Assembly (NCBI GenBank): GCA_024280215.1
Contig: JAJRQO010000007.1
Span: 120,758-184,757, forward strand
Direction of reading: 5' to 3'
DNA length: 64,000 bases
Origin: Candidatus Zixiibacteriota bacterium
Lineage (GTDB): Bacteria; Zixibacteria; MSB-5A5; GN15; FEB-12
The stretch's first letter is position 1, and each line of letters begins with the position of its first letter. The position numbers were made by a program, and so were the translations under genes. The notes under the pieces were generated by a model that saw only the letters and a list, made by a program, of their open reading frames with translations, was not told the origin of the DNA and searched no databases. Positions 19,229 to 29,982 of the stretch are shown in pieces.

Positions 19229-22102
19229 ATGATAAGACAAAAATATTTTTTACTAATTGCAAGTCTACTAATTGTAATATCGTTATCTTTCTTAAGCTGT
19301 TCCAAAAGTAATCCAACCGATGATGGCTCAGGTAATAATGGCCTATCGATACTCACCGTTTCACCAGCACATTCTGCTCCCGGAGTTTTGCTATCTCTTT
19401 CAGGTTTTACAATTGATACATCAAAAATGACAAACTATACAATTTTTGTAGGTGACCAGCAATCTATTTTAATCTCTGACTCACTTGGAACAGTCTTAAC
19501 TATTGTTCCAATGTATTTTGATGACACTTTAGATATTTGGCCAACTCCTCCAGCTTCTGCTTTGAGTATTGAAATATTTTTAGATTCCACTCTTGTTGCA
19601 ATTGGAAACAGTATCTTTACTGTCGATTCGTTACCGCATGCCCCCGGTGCAACATTAATGCTTGTTGATAATTCGATAGCAACTGTTGAATCTTACAAGT
19701 CAATACTTGCATCACTTGTAACTGAGCCGGGACCTTTTGAACAATTGGTGGAAGGAATAACAGTCGGCATGGATTCTCTTATTTATGGTGGTTATGATTC
19801 GACTCTTACCGATCTGCTTACTGCTTTACAAAGTTCTGACCCCGATGCGGTCGAATTGATAGATGCTTTATTTAGTTCAAGTGGAGCAGTAGAAAACTCG
19901 CAACAATTGGCTGATGCTTTGCAAGCTATTTCAAACAATCTGAATCCTCCTCTTTTAAAAAGTTCATCAGTAGCTGCCAATGATGTTGTCCTTGCAACCA
20001 TGATGCAGCTATCTACCATAGTGAAAGATTTTGGTGATTCCTATATTAGTGGTGTAGCACAATCATCATCAAATGCTTCATCTATCTTAGGTGGAATTGG
20101 TTTGATTGCCAGTGCTAATCCGGTTGTGCTCGCTGTAAAAGCTTTCGTTGGAGCTCTTGCGGTTTCTACCTCTATTGCTAATTTACTATTTAATAAAATA
20201 ATAGTCGCAATATTGCCAACCAAGCTTGATTCAATGACGGTAACTTTGGCTTCTGACACGATTTCAAGCAATGATACAACTACTTCAACTCTCATGGTGT
20301 ATGCAAGCAACAATCCTCCTCAAATTACTTTTGGGGATTTAGTTGATCAATTCTTAGCCTTTGCTGGAACACTGGTACCTGGTGCGGAAACAGCACGCCA
20401 GAGAATATTAGATTCGTATAATTATCTTATAGGACAAATGAAAAATGCTTTGCAGGCCTATGCTTCGGCTAATCCTGATTTTAGCTTTGACCCTGCATTT
20501 TTTGATTTGACAGGTGTCCCTGTTATACATTGGGCCGCGGAAGTACAGGATACACGACTCTTAGACCTTCATTCAACTGTTCCTGATAAACTTAGTGTAA
20601 ATGATACTATTCTTGAATGGTATGCGATGGGACGTTCTGGTTCAAGCAGTATCACTATTACACCAGCAACTGGAGCGGAGGCGGTACTATTGCCTATGCC
20701 TCCATTTTTTGAATACCATGGTACCGCATTCGGAATTCTTGATAACTCATCAGTTTTTAGTTCAACAGAAAAAACAGTAACAATAAAATCCGCATTGGCA
20801 CTTGTAGTTGATTTTGCTCCTACAATTTTTAAAACAGGCTCGAATGTGCTTGGAATCAAGGCAGGGACAATTAGTTTAACAGGTGACACTACTTGGGTAT
20901 CAGGTCTTAATGTAACCCTGACTCCAATCGGTGGTACCGCTGACCCTATTTCGGGAACAACCGATTCCAGCGGACAGTTTTCATCTATAATTAAACTAAG
21001 TTCTGGTTTTGATTCTGTTATTGTTGATATACGAGTTACCAGTTCGTTGGGAGATTTTGCTGCTACTGAAGTTAAAGCAATTGTAGTCCAACAATCTACC
21101 AGTATGATTGCATACTTATCTGATTCTGACGGTACATCTGCAATTTGGAAGATGGACCCAGACGGAAACAACAAAACAAGATTGGCTGGTTTCAATGGCG
21201 GATTCAATAGAACTAATGGACATAATCTTCATTGGTCTCCAAATAATTCATATATCTCAATGGACATCGCTGCTTTTAGTCATGAAATACATGCTATTAG
21301 GGCAAACGGTACATTAACAAACTCTATTCGGCTAATCAGAGGTTCAATATTCAGGCTTTCATCTTATAACACTTCTAATCAATCTTGGTTTCCGGATACA
21401 ACTTTTAATAAATTACTATTTTCAGGCAGACATCAAACAATAAATAACACAACTGGCCCCTATACTGCATTTATTCCTGGAGGTTATACCAAGTTATTTG
21501 ATAGTAGTTGGCCAAGCGGTATGCTACGCTATTCTCCGGATGGCACTAAATTTGCGTTCATTAGTGGATCCACGGATTCACTTTTTATAACAACTATTAA
21601 TCTTGATGGAACTGGGATGGTTCATATAACGGGACCTTTTACTGGAGGCGTTAGATCAATTGAGTGGACTGCAGATGGAACAGCATTTGTATATATAAGA
21701 GAGATTGGTTCATCATCAAGATCAAGTAAAATAATGAAAACTACAATGAACGGTACTACAACAACACTCGCAACTGAAGCAACCACCTCTTTTAATCTTA
21801 CACTGTTACCGACAAAAAATATGCTCGCCTATATTGTTGATTCTGATAATACAGGTACTGGTTATAATATAAAGCTGGTGTCATTAGATGGTGGTTCGGT
21901 AACGACTATCCCTAATCTCTTATATAATATCCATACCTTATCAGCATCACCCGATGGAAATGAAATAGCTTTTGATGACCAACCTAATGTTACAAACTCA
22001 AATGTATATAAAGTGAATATCAATACTTTTGTTGTTACCCAATTAACTTTTGATGGCATTAGTGATTCCCCCGGATGGTCGAATTCGATTGCAGCACCTT
22101 AG
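19229..22102 (+). CDS. large lipoprotein with C-terminal TolB-like beta-propeller
   Basis: Lipobox SFLSCSKS; C-terminal repeats DSDGTSAIWKMDPDGNNKTRL, RYSPDGTKFAFISG, ASPDGNEIAF. Confidence 0.7.
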   Translation: MIRQKYFLLIASLLIVISLSFLSCSKSNPTDDGSGNNGLSILTVSPAHSAPGVLLSLSGFTIDTSKMTNYTIFVGDQQSILISDSLGTVLTIVPMYFDDTLDIWPTPPASALSIEIFLDSTLVAIGNSIFTVDSLPHAPGATLMLVDNSIATVESYKSILASLVTEPGPFEQLVEGITVGMDSLIYGGYDSTLTDLLTALQSSDPDAVELIDALFSSSGAVENSQQLADALQAISNNLNPPLLKSSSVAANDVVLATMMQLSTIVKDFGDSYISGVAQSSSNASSILGGIGLIASANPVVLAVKAFVGALAVSTSIANLLFNKIIVAILPTKLDSMTVTLASDTISSNDTTTSTLMVYASNNPPQITFGDLVDQFLAFAGTLVPGAETARQRILDSYNYLIGQMKNALQAYASANPDFSFDPAFFDLTGVPVIHWAAEVQDTRLLDLHSTVPDKLSVNDTILEWYAMGRSGSSSITITPATGAEAVLLPMPPFFEYHGTAFGILDNSSVFSSTEKTVTIKSALALVVDFAPTIFKTGSNVLGIKAGTISLTGDTTWVSGLNVTLTPIGGTADPISGTTDSSGQFSSIIKLSSGFDSVIVDIRVTSSLGDFAATEVKAIVVQQSTSMIAYLSDSDGTSAIWKMDPDGNNKTRLAGFNGGFNRTNGHNLHWSPNNSYISMDIAAFSHEIHAIRANGTLTNSIRLIRGSIFRLSSYNTSNQSWFPDTTFNKLLFSGRHQTINNTTGPYTAFIPGGYTKLFDSSWPSGMLRYSPDGTKFAFISGSTDSLFITTINLDGTGMVHITGPFTGGVRSIEWTADGTAFVYIREIGSSSRSSKIMKTTMNGTTTTLATEATTSFNLTLLPTKNMLAYIVDSDNTGTGYNIKLVSLDGGSVTTIPNLLYNIHTLSASPDGNEIAFDDQPNVTNSNVYKVNINTFVVTQLTFDGISDSPGWSNSIAAP

Positions 22103-22124
22103 ATTAATTCAAAATATATTCTCT

Positions 22125-22157
22125 GTAAACGGCCTACCTCTCGGTAGGCTGTTTTTT
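22125..22157 (+). terminator. Rho-independent terminator
   Basis: ACGGCCTACC-TCTC-GGTAGGCTGTTTTTTT. Confidence 0.8.
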
Positions 22158-22248
22158 TATAAGTGAATTCTTCTAAATTTCGTTGTCAAGAGAGCGAATA
22201 TTAACTATGCTATAGAAGTATCAATTACTCACATAAGGAATATACTCA

Positions 22249-25200
22249 ATGAGAACAAAATCAATATTAACAACTATTTTTCTTTGTTGTTTTTTAGTTT
22301 CTACGACAATAGCTAAAATCGAGTTGGGAAATTTACAAGAAAACCAATCTGTTCACGGATTTAAAACTGTTTCACTGTATGAAAACGGAGCAGGCAATCC
22401 GATGGGGGCGAGGTTTGTCTCAGAACGGTTTGGCTTTATCGTCGACTATCTGCAAATAGAATCTGTTCCTCAGGCATTTTTCTGGGTAAAATCTCCACCA
22501 TCATCTTCCAAAGGTGAGCCACACTCATGCGAGCATCTTCTGCTCGGTAAAGGTAACAAAGGTCGTTATGTTGCAGCCCTCGAAGATATGGCACTCTCAA
22601 ACTCTACTGCCTACACTGCTCAGACAAGAACCTGCTACCACTACAATACTGTTGCTGGTGGCGATACATTTTATAAAATATTTGAAGCAAAACTACAAGC
22701 GTTGTTACATCCTGATTTTACCGATGAAGAGATCCGCCGTGAGGTTTGTTTTGTCGGTGTCAATGTCGATCAGGAGACTGGTGAACTATCTATTGATGAA
22801 AAAGGAACCTGTTACACCGAGATGGTAAGTTCGTTTGAAAAACCATGGTACTATTCTTATGGCACCATGAACAAGCTCATGTACGGCGAGAACCATCCGC
22901 TTGTAAATAATTCTGGTGGAGCTCCTGATGTGATGCGGACTATGGAACCAAAAGATATGTGGGCATTTCATAAAGAGACCCATCATCTTGCCAATCTCGG
23001 CTCTATCATTTCGATGCCATCATCCGTTGAGTTGGAATCATTTTTAATTGAGATGAATAAGATGCTTGAAAATTGTCAGTCATATGATGACCCCAACGAG
23101 AACCCATCGATTAAAGTTCAAAATCTTCCTCCAGCACAGTCTGCTCCTATTGGTACATCGACAATGGCGTACTACCCATCTGCCAATGAATCCGACCAAG
23201 GTTATGTCATGTATGCTTGGCCTCCAACTCTCGAGATGGATGCAACCGAAGAGATGTTGTTTTCTCTCTTTTTAGAAACATTCGCATCGGGACAGACATC
23301 AAATCTCTACAATTTATTTATCAATTCTAAAACCAAACAAGTCGACATCGGTGGTAACTATATTTTTGGTACTTATGATTCTGATATAGAAATTGCACCA
23401 TACTTTGTATTTGGTGGAATAAACAAAGATGCTATTACCCTTGACAAAATGATCGGTATAAAAGAGATGATTTTGGATGAACTCAAAAAAGTACAAGCGT
23501 ACAAAAAAGGTTCTCCAGAATTAGAAGAGTTTAACAACCGAATCAAAAGTTCTTTAGTACAAAATAAAAAACAAATAGAAAACTATCTCAACTCACCACC
23601 TATGTTTGGATTTCGTCGTGGTGCTGCTGGTGGATGGGTTAATTTACTTTTGGATGTTGAGAGAGAACCATCATTTCGTAAATCACTCGTTCTAAAAGAA
23701 AAGTATGCTGCCGTAGAAAGTGAAATTGCAAAAGATGAAAATATCTGGTCAAAGAGAATAGATGAATGGAAATTACTTTCTATGGCTCCTTACTCAATCG
23801 GAACTGTACCAAGCAAGTCAATCCTTGAGAAAAATCAATCTGATAAAGCTCTTCGACTTGCTAATTATATTGAAGGCTTTAAAACAAAATATAATACTGA
23901 CAATGCTCAAGAAGCAATCGCGAAATATAAAGAAGCATTTGATGCCAAGACCGCTGAACTTGCCGAACTAAATTCAAACGATAAGCTCCCAGGTTTTATC
24001 TCAAACCCACCACTCACTCGTGATGACCAGCTTAACTATGAGTCAATTACTTTGACTGATAATATAAATCTGACTGCCTCAACTTTCGATAACATGTCAT
24101 CATCGACAATTGCACTTGCACTCAATCTTGATGTTATCCCTGAATCTTTGCTTGTCTATGCCCCACTTATCCCGAGCATGTTAACTTCGATTGGTGTTGT
24201 CAAAGATGGTGAAGTTATTCCGTATGATAAAATGTCGGAACAATTAAAAAATGATGTGCTCGGCTTTAACGCATCATTTGATTTTGGACTTGAATCAGGA
24301 CGTATCGAGTTAGTGCTTTCGGGGCAAGGTAGCAACATTGACGAACTACACAAGGCACTGGCATGGATGGACGCATCGCTCTATTCATCTTACCTTGAAG
24401 TTGATAATTTACAACGCATCAACGATGTTATCGAGCAATCAATAATTTCGTATCGCAACAGAGTGAAAAGTTCCGAAGAAGCGTGGGTCAACAATCCATC
24501 GAATGCCTATCGTTTTCAAAACAACCCACTCTATCTTTCGACCAATTCATTTTTAACAGAAATGCATCACCTCAACCGAATGAAATGGATGTTCACAAAT
24601 CCTGGAAACGAATCTCAACAACAAGCACTACAGTCCGAAATTGATTTACTTACTCAAAGCGGACAAGGAAAAAACCGTGAAGAGCTGATTGTATACTTAG
24701 ATAATTATGAAACAATTAAGAGTGATAAGTTACCTGAAAATGGTTCAAAAATTATTAAAGATATTACAAGCAGTCTGCGTACGACTCTTTCAGATATTCC
24801 TGATGCTAACCTTGCCGACGATTGGACATATCTTTGTGATGAGATAAAAAATGACTTGATGAAAAAACCAGAAGATGCTTTAAGCCAGATGAAACATATT
24901 TTATCTCTGATCTCAAAAAGAGATAACGCTCGCATGTATATGATTTCAAATAAAACTGATAGAGATGATACGATGGATAAAATGAACTCGTTCCTATCTA
25001 AACTCGACAATAGTGCTCCGTCGATTCGTCAATCATACAGCACAGTTGACAATATTGTCGAGCGATTGAAATCTCGTGAAGCTTTGCTTGACGAGAAACC
25101 TGTGTACACAGGTTTAATCTTTGACGGTACTCGCAATGGTGTTCTGATGTTCTCGGCAAAAAATGCTGAGAAATATGATACTTCAGAAGATGCACTCCTA

Positions 25201-25779
25201 AACACCCTTGCAGGGAAATTGTATTCAGGTGGTGGACCTCATGGTTTGTTCATGCGGACATGGGCGGCTGGACTTGCATATAGCAATGGCTATCGTATGA
25301 GTCAACAAACAGGAAGAGCAAGATATTACGCCGAGCGTTGTCCCGATGTTGCTGAGACAATGCGGTTTGTAGTTGATGTTTTAAAAAATGCTAAAGATAA
25401 TCCAGACTTAGCAGACTATACCGTCGCACAAATTTTTGGTGCATCACGAGCTCCAAGTAGGTATGAGCAACGTGGCGAAGCGATTGCTGCCGATTTGGTA
25501 GATGGGGTCATTCCTGAAAAAGTCGCTAACTACCGTAAACATATTTTGCAAGTTAGACAAACCGACGACTTTTATGCAAATATTAAAAGTCGGATGGAAG
25601 ATGCATACGGTTCAGTACTAATCGGCTATGGAAAACCACTTGCCGAAAGCAATGATGGAAACTTCTTTCTCATTGGACCAGAACAACAATTTGAATCTCT
25701 TGAAAAATATATCAAACAAACCGAGGGGGAGCAGACTGTTTACCGTTTGTATCCACGTGACTTTTGGCTAACCAATTAA
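22249..25779 (+). CDS. M16-family metallopeptidase (presequence-protease-like, secreted)
   Basis: Signal peptide; inverted zinc motif HSCEH; 1176 aa. Confidence 0.75.
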   Translation: MRTKSILTTIFLCCFLVSTTIAKIELGNLQENQSVHGFKTVSLYENGAGNPMGARFVSERFGFIVDYLQIESVPQAFFWVKSPPSSSKGEPHSCEHLLLGKGNKGRYVAALEDMALSNSTAYTAQTRTCYHYNTVAGGDTFYKIFEAKLQALLHPDFTDEEIRREVCFVGVNVDQETGELSIDEKGTCYTEMVSSFEKPWYYSYGTMNKLMYGENHPLVNNSGGAPDVMRTMEPKDMWAFHKETHHLANLGSIISMPSSVELESFLIEMNKMLENCQSYDDPNENPSIKVQNLPPAQSAPIGTSTMAYYPSANESDQGYVMYAWPPTLEMDATEEMLFSLFLETFASGQTSNLYNLFINSKTKQVDIGGNYIFGTYDSDIEIAPYFVFGGINKDAITLDKMIGIKEMILDELKKVQAYKKGSPELEEFNNRIKSSLVQNKKQIENYLNSPPMFGFRRGAAGGWVNLLLDVEREPSFRKSLVLKEKYAAVESEIAKDENIWSKRIDEWKLLSMAPYSIGTVPSKSILEKNQSDKALRLANYIEGFKTKYNTDNAQEAIAKYKEAFDAKTAELAELNSNDKLPGFISNPPLTRDDQLNYESITLTDNINLTASTFDNMSSSTIALALNLDVIPESLLVYAPLIPSMLTSIGVVKDGEVIPYDKMSEQLKNDVLGFNASFDFGLESGRIELVLSGQGSNIDELHKALAWMDASLYSSYLEVDNLQRINDVIEQSIISYRNRVKSSEEAWVNNPSNAYRFQNNPLYLSTNSFLTEMHHLNRMKWMFTNPGNESQQQALQSEIDLLTQSGQGKNREELIVYLDNYETIKSDKLPENGSKIIKDITSSLRTTLSDIPDANLADDWTYLCDEIKNDLMKKPEDALSQMKHILSLISKRDNARMYMISNKTDRDDTMDKMNSFLSKLDNSAPSIRQSYSTVDNIVERLKSREALLDEKPVYTGLIFDGTRNGVLMFSAKNAEKYDTSEDALLNTLAGKLYSGGGPHGLFMRTWAAGLAYSNGYRMSQQTGRARYYAERCPDVAETMRFVVDVLKNAKDNPDLADYTVAQIFGASRAPSRYEQRGEAIAADLVDGVIPEKVANYRKHILQVRQTDDFYANIKSRMEDAYGSVLIGYGKPLAESNDGNFFLIGPEQQFESLEKYIKQTEGEQTVYRLYPRDFWLTN

Positions 25780-25806
25780 GATAATTCAGTGTTAATACAA
25801 TTTTGT

Positions 25807-25840
25807 AAGGCAGAACTTTTTTCGGTTCTGCCTTTTTCAA
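25807..25840 (+). terminator. Rho-independent terminator
   Basis: AAGGCAGAAC-TTTTTTC-GGTTCTGCCTTTTT. Confidence 0.85.
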
Positions 25841-25920
25841 TTTTAACTTTTGTTGACATCAACTCTTTAGTAGAATATTTTATGGTAGGATTAGAAACTC
25901 TTAATCAAGGTTAATGCATT

Positions 25921-26526
25921 TTGAAATCACTAAAACATCTGTTTGAAAAAAATAAAGTATGGGCCGAATCAATTACAGAAAAAGATAGCGAATTTTTCTC
26001 ACATCTATCAAAACAACAATTACCAAAATATCTTTGGATTGGTTGTTCAGATAGTCGTGTGCCTGCCAATCAAATAGTTGATTTACCACCAGGTGAAATT
26101 TTTGTCCATCGCAATATCGCCAATGTTGTGGTGCATACTGACCTCAATTGTCTTTCCGTCTTACAGTATGCTGTTGAAATTCTCAAAGTCACAGACATTA
26201 TCGTTTGTGGTCATTACGGATGCGGAGGTATCCAAGCAGCGATGGAAAACAAGCAGCATGGACTTATTGATAATTGGCTCAGGCATATTAAAGATGTCGC
26301 TCGTTTTCATGATGCTCAATTACAAGCGACCGATGATGACAAAAAATTTGATCTGCTTTGCGAGCTTAATGTTATCGAACAAGTCAAAAATATCTGCAAT
26401 ACTACCATTGTTCAAAATAGCTGGGAAAATGATGCCAAACTGACTGTGCATGGATGGATCTACAATATAAATAACGGTATTTTAAAAGATTTAGACAGAT
26501 GCATCTCTTCTAATAAAGAACTATAA
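25921..26526 (+). CDS. can: beta-carbonic anhydrase
   Basis: LWIGCSDSRVPANQIVDLPPGEIFVHRNIANVV and VCGHYGCGGI. Confidence 0.95.
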   Translation: MKSLKHLFEKNKVWAESITEKDSEFFSHLSKQQLPKYLWIGCSDSRVPANQIVDLPPGEIFVHRNIANVVVHTDLNCLSVLQYAVEILKVTDIIVCGHYGCGGIQAAMENKQHGLIDNWLRHIKDVARFHDAQLQATDDDKKFDLLCELNVIEQVKNICNTTIVQNSWENDAKLTVHGWIYNINNGILKDLDRCISSNKEL

Positions 26527-26562
26527 TTAAAATTACTTTATTTAATTTACTGGAGTATAGTT

Positions 26563-27042
26563 ATGAGAAAAATATTTCTTCCTTCATTCCTATTTGTAAT
26601 TTTGTTTACAATCGGGGCATGTTTTGAGGAAACTCAAAATAACAATTCGTCCGATTCCGCAATGATACTTTATGACTCAGTCCTTGCTGAAAAACTTGGA
26701 GCCGATGATTATGGTATGAAAAGCTATGTAATCGCATTTTTAAAAGCAGGTCCAAACAGAGACCAAGATTCTTCGACTGCAGTAGAGCTTCAAAAAGCTC
26801 ACCGTGCCAATATTGGACGACTTGCTGATGAAGGCTTACTTGCTCTTGCGGGACCTTTTTTAGATGACTCTGAGTTTGCGAGACTATTTATATTCAATGT
26901 ATCTACAGTTGAAGAAGCAAAAGCGCTAACAGAAAGTGATCCTGCGATTCAAGCGGGGAGACTCGTCATGGAATTACATCCTTGGTATGGAACTGCGGGT
27001 TTAATGCAAGTGAATGAAATTCATAAAAAAATTAAAAAATAA
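26563..27042 (+). CDS. YciI-like domain lipoprotein
   Basis: Lipobox TIGACFEE; AHRANIGRLADEGLLALAGPFLDD...VSTVEEAKALTESDPAIQAGRL. Confidence 0.7.
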   Translation: MRKIFLPSFLFVILFTIGACFEETQNNNSSDSAMILYDSVLAEKLGADDYGMKSYVIAFLKAGPNRDQDSSTAVELQKAHRANIGRLADEGLLALAGPFLDDSEFARLFIFNVSTVEEAKALTESDPAIQAGRLVMELHPWYGTAGLMQVNEIHKKIKK

Positions 27043-27128
27043 AAATTACTGTTTTTCATGTTTATATAAGACAAATAGTTTTGTTTGTAAATAAAGACCA
27101 GCTTTTGACTGGCCTTATTATATAAAAT

Positions 27129-28346
27129 TTATTTCACACGAATTAGAGCTGTTTCTACAATGGGAGGAGTGGAAAGCTCTGTCCATGCTATCAGAATACC
27201 ATCTTCGGCTTTAGTCATACGAGGTACACCACTCAATCGACTGGAACTTGATTGAGCAACTGTTAGAGGTTGTGATAAAATGCCCGACTCATTTATCGTT
27301 CTCACCGCTATTCGAGTAGTGTCGCCTACATACTCAAGCCAACTGACAAGAGCAATTGTTTCATTGACAAATTCAATATCAACTCGACCTAAAGGTTTAC
27401 CAGTATCAACTGAAAATGGTTCGCCAAATGTTTCTCCAAAGTCATTTGAAAAAGAACAAAGCACTCGAGCAGAATCATTGTCACCGACCGTGTACCAACT
27501 GATTGCTACCAATCTCTCACTCGATGCAATCGATGGACCATTGACAGGACAACCTTCAATTAACCAATTGTCATGTGCGACTGCTTTTGGTTCACTCCAT
27601 TGGTTATCCTTTTTGCGAACCAGATAAATATCTCGTATCTCGGTCTCTGATCTATCTCTGTAAGCTACCAATGTCGTTCCATCACCAGCAACAGTCATTG
27701 TCGTTTGACAACAATCGCACACTCGGTTGTCTAATAAAACTTCATCAGTCAAATTATTATCATTGCCGACATTTGCATATCTTAAAGTCATGCTTCCATC
27801 TTCTTTGATAGTCTCACGACCATCCAACCATGCCACACCGATTGTATTTTTATCTATTGATGCCATCGAAACAAATCCATGCTCACTATTTGTACTGTCA
27901 CTATGAACGATAAAAGACTGCGACCATGAGTTACCACTATCGATTGATTGGGACATATGTATATCATAGGCATATGTCCCATTAGCCGATTTGGCCAACC
28001 AACTGGCAAGCATTATACCATTTGTATTTATACTCACCGATGGGAAGTCCGCCCAGTTCACAAACCAATCATCCCCTTGAGAGATTAGTTTTGATTTTGA
28101 CCAACTGCTATCTTGCCAAGTCGAAAAAAGTAGTCGACTAACCTTAGCCGAATCTTTTTCAATCCAAGAAAGAACAGCTCCACTATCAGGGCTGAAATTC
28201 AGATTTGGCTCACCAGAATTATTCATTGCAGGTGTTTTGATATTTGATATTGTAATCACAAGACCTGTTATTGATTCATTGCCACAACCAACGACAGCAA
28301 TTAGCAATAAGGTCAGACATAAAAATATAGTAGTTATTTTTTTCAT
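27129..28346 (-). CDS. sialidase/BNR-like propeller lipoprotein
   Basis: Lipobox AVVGCGNE; repeats such as SIDSGNSWSQSFIV and SNDFGETFGEPFSV. Confidence 0.6.
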   Translation of the reverse strand: MKKITTIFLCLTLLLIAVVGCGNESITGLVITISNIKTPAMNNSGEPNLNFSPDSGAVLSWIEKDSAKVSRLLFSTWQDSSWSKSKLISQGDDWFVNWADFPSVSINTNGIMLASWLAKSANGTYAYDIHMSQSIDSGNSWSQSFIVHSDSTNSEHGFVSMASIDKNTIGVAWLDGRETIKEDGSMTLRYANVGNDNNLTDEVLLDNRVCDCCQTTMTVAGDGTTLVAYRDRSETEIRDIYLVRKKDNQWSEPKAVAHDNWLIEGCPVNGPSIASSERLVAISWYTVGDNDSARVLCSFSNDFGETFGEPFSVDTGKPLGRVDIEFVNETIALVSWLEYVGDTTRIAVRTINESGILSQPLTVAQSSSSRLSGVPRMTKAEDGILIAWTELSTPPIVETALIRVK

Positions 28347-28544
28347 TTTGAAAATTAAAGAATTAAGCAGGATAAGTCAATAGTTGATACATAAAGTTGT
28401 GTATGATTTGGAACCTGATATTTGTGTCCTGCAATTAAAAAAGCCAACTTTTCAGATGGCTCGAAATTTATTATCAGAGTATTAGTTTGAAGTAGCAAGG
28501 GCACTTATATCTTTGCCTATCGCTTTGGCTTATTTTGTTAGAAA

Positions 28545-29759
28545 TTAGTCCAGTATGTCATCGATGCTGTTGAGTCCATACACCGGAGGAATGCCGGACA
28601 TGAATTCCGAGGTCAGGCTTTCGCTGTTCAATAACAATTTATTCCCCTCAATGATTTTCTCATTACGCAATTGCTGTGCCCAGTCGATGATGCTATCAAT
28701 AGTAGGAACGTCCAAAGCTAATTGATCGGCAAACCATTTTGCGATGCATAGACCATAATGAATGTCGTCTGTAAAGAAACGATGGTTTTTGTCAATAGTC
28801 CATTCGCCGCTTTCTAATCGAACGGTGGGTGGTTTGATGGCTCCCAATGTCAGCGAAGTCGTGAATGACTTACGAATGTCGGTACTTTCAGACTGATAGG
28901 AGAGTCGCTCAAGACCCAAATAATCAAGCATGTATTTGAAATTCTTCTGAGGATATTTTGCCTTGATACTGTCTCGAATCTTAGAGAAATCTGCATCTAA
29001 CTCCTGCAGAAGGTCGGCCGATTTTTGGTCATAGTCATGGTAAAAATATGGGATATCTTTTTTATTCACCCATTTCCCACCATGTTTAAGAAACAAACCG
29101 TAGCAACGCGAAGGATGGATAATTTGATTGTCGACCGACAGAGTCAGTGACAAAAAATTATCAGCCTGTACGAAAGATCCTTTTTTTAACCATCGCTCAC
29201 AAAGGTTCTTTAACAAAAGGTCATTGAGTTCTGCGAAACGATTCGGCGGTGACACCGCTACGACATTGAGATCTTTACAACCATAGGTTACGCCCACCTT
29301 ACCATACTCAATGATACGGCATATCCACGGAATCAAACCGATAGCAAAAGTGGTGATATTCTTTAGTTCGAATTTCTTCTTGATTTCATCGACCATCCAG
29401 TTAAATCCTGCTTGACCATAGATAGTACCGACAAACACCTCTTTATCTTTGGCAAGATGCGGTGCAAGGTTGTGAAGAGCCAAGCGATATTTACTAACAG
29501 GCATGCACAAAATCACAAAAGTTGACTGTGGGATGACTTCAGCCGGATCGTTACTGATTTTCTTCAAGGAACCAGAAAATTCTTCCAAAAGTTCTCCATG
29601 AATTGAGTGCAACTGAACATCGACTTTCTGGGACCATTCCTTCGGTTTTCGTGTGAGAATGTTTACGTTAAAACCCGCACCAGAAAGAAAAGGGATCAAA
29701 ACATGTGCACTACTTCCACCACCGACTATTGTTACTTCTTTTATTACTTGTTCAACCAT
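28545..29759 (-). CDS. NAD/NADP octopine/opine dehydrogenase family protein
   Basis: N-terminal Rossmann VTIVGGGSSAHVLIPFLSGAGFNVNILTR; C-terminal opine-dehydrogenase-like region. Confidence 0.6.
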   Translation of the reverse strand: MVEQVIKEVTIVGGGSSAHVLIPFLSGAGFNVNILTRKPKEWSQKVDVQLHSIHGELLEEFSGSLKKISNDPAEVIPQSTFVILCMPVSKYRLALHNLAPHLAKDKEVFVGTIYGQAGFNWMVDEIKKKFELKNITTFAIGLIPWICRIIEYGKVGVTYGCKDLNVVAVSPPNRFAELNDLLLKNLCERWLKKGSFVQADNFLSLTLSVDNQIIHPSRCYGLFLKHGGKWVNKKDIPYFYHDYDQKSADLLQELDADFSKIRDSIKAKYPQKNFKYMLDYLGLERLSYQSESTDIRKSFTTSLTLGAIKPPTVRLESGEWTIDKNHRFFTDDIHYGLCIAKWFADQLALDVPTIDSIIDWAQQLRNEKIIEGNKLLLNSESLTSEFMSGIPPVYGLNSIDDILD

Positions 29760-29982
29760 GTTGTTACCTTACTTGTCTGAAATTTTAAAAAACGACAGGA
29801 CTGTCTTTAAGATTATCCGCTACGAGTAATCGCTTTCTTCATTAATATAACTCTCCCAAACACATTATTTGATTAGCGTATAACTCCCGCCTACACTTTT
29901 AAAGCATATGTGTGGTGATGTGAGATATTCAGAAATTGAATCTTCTACATCTGCTTTCAAAATGTTCCCTCTATTCTGTTAA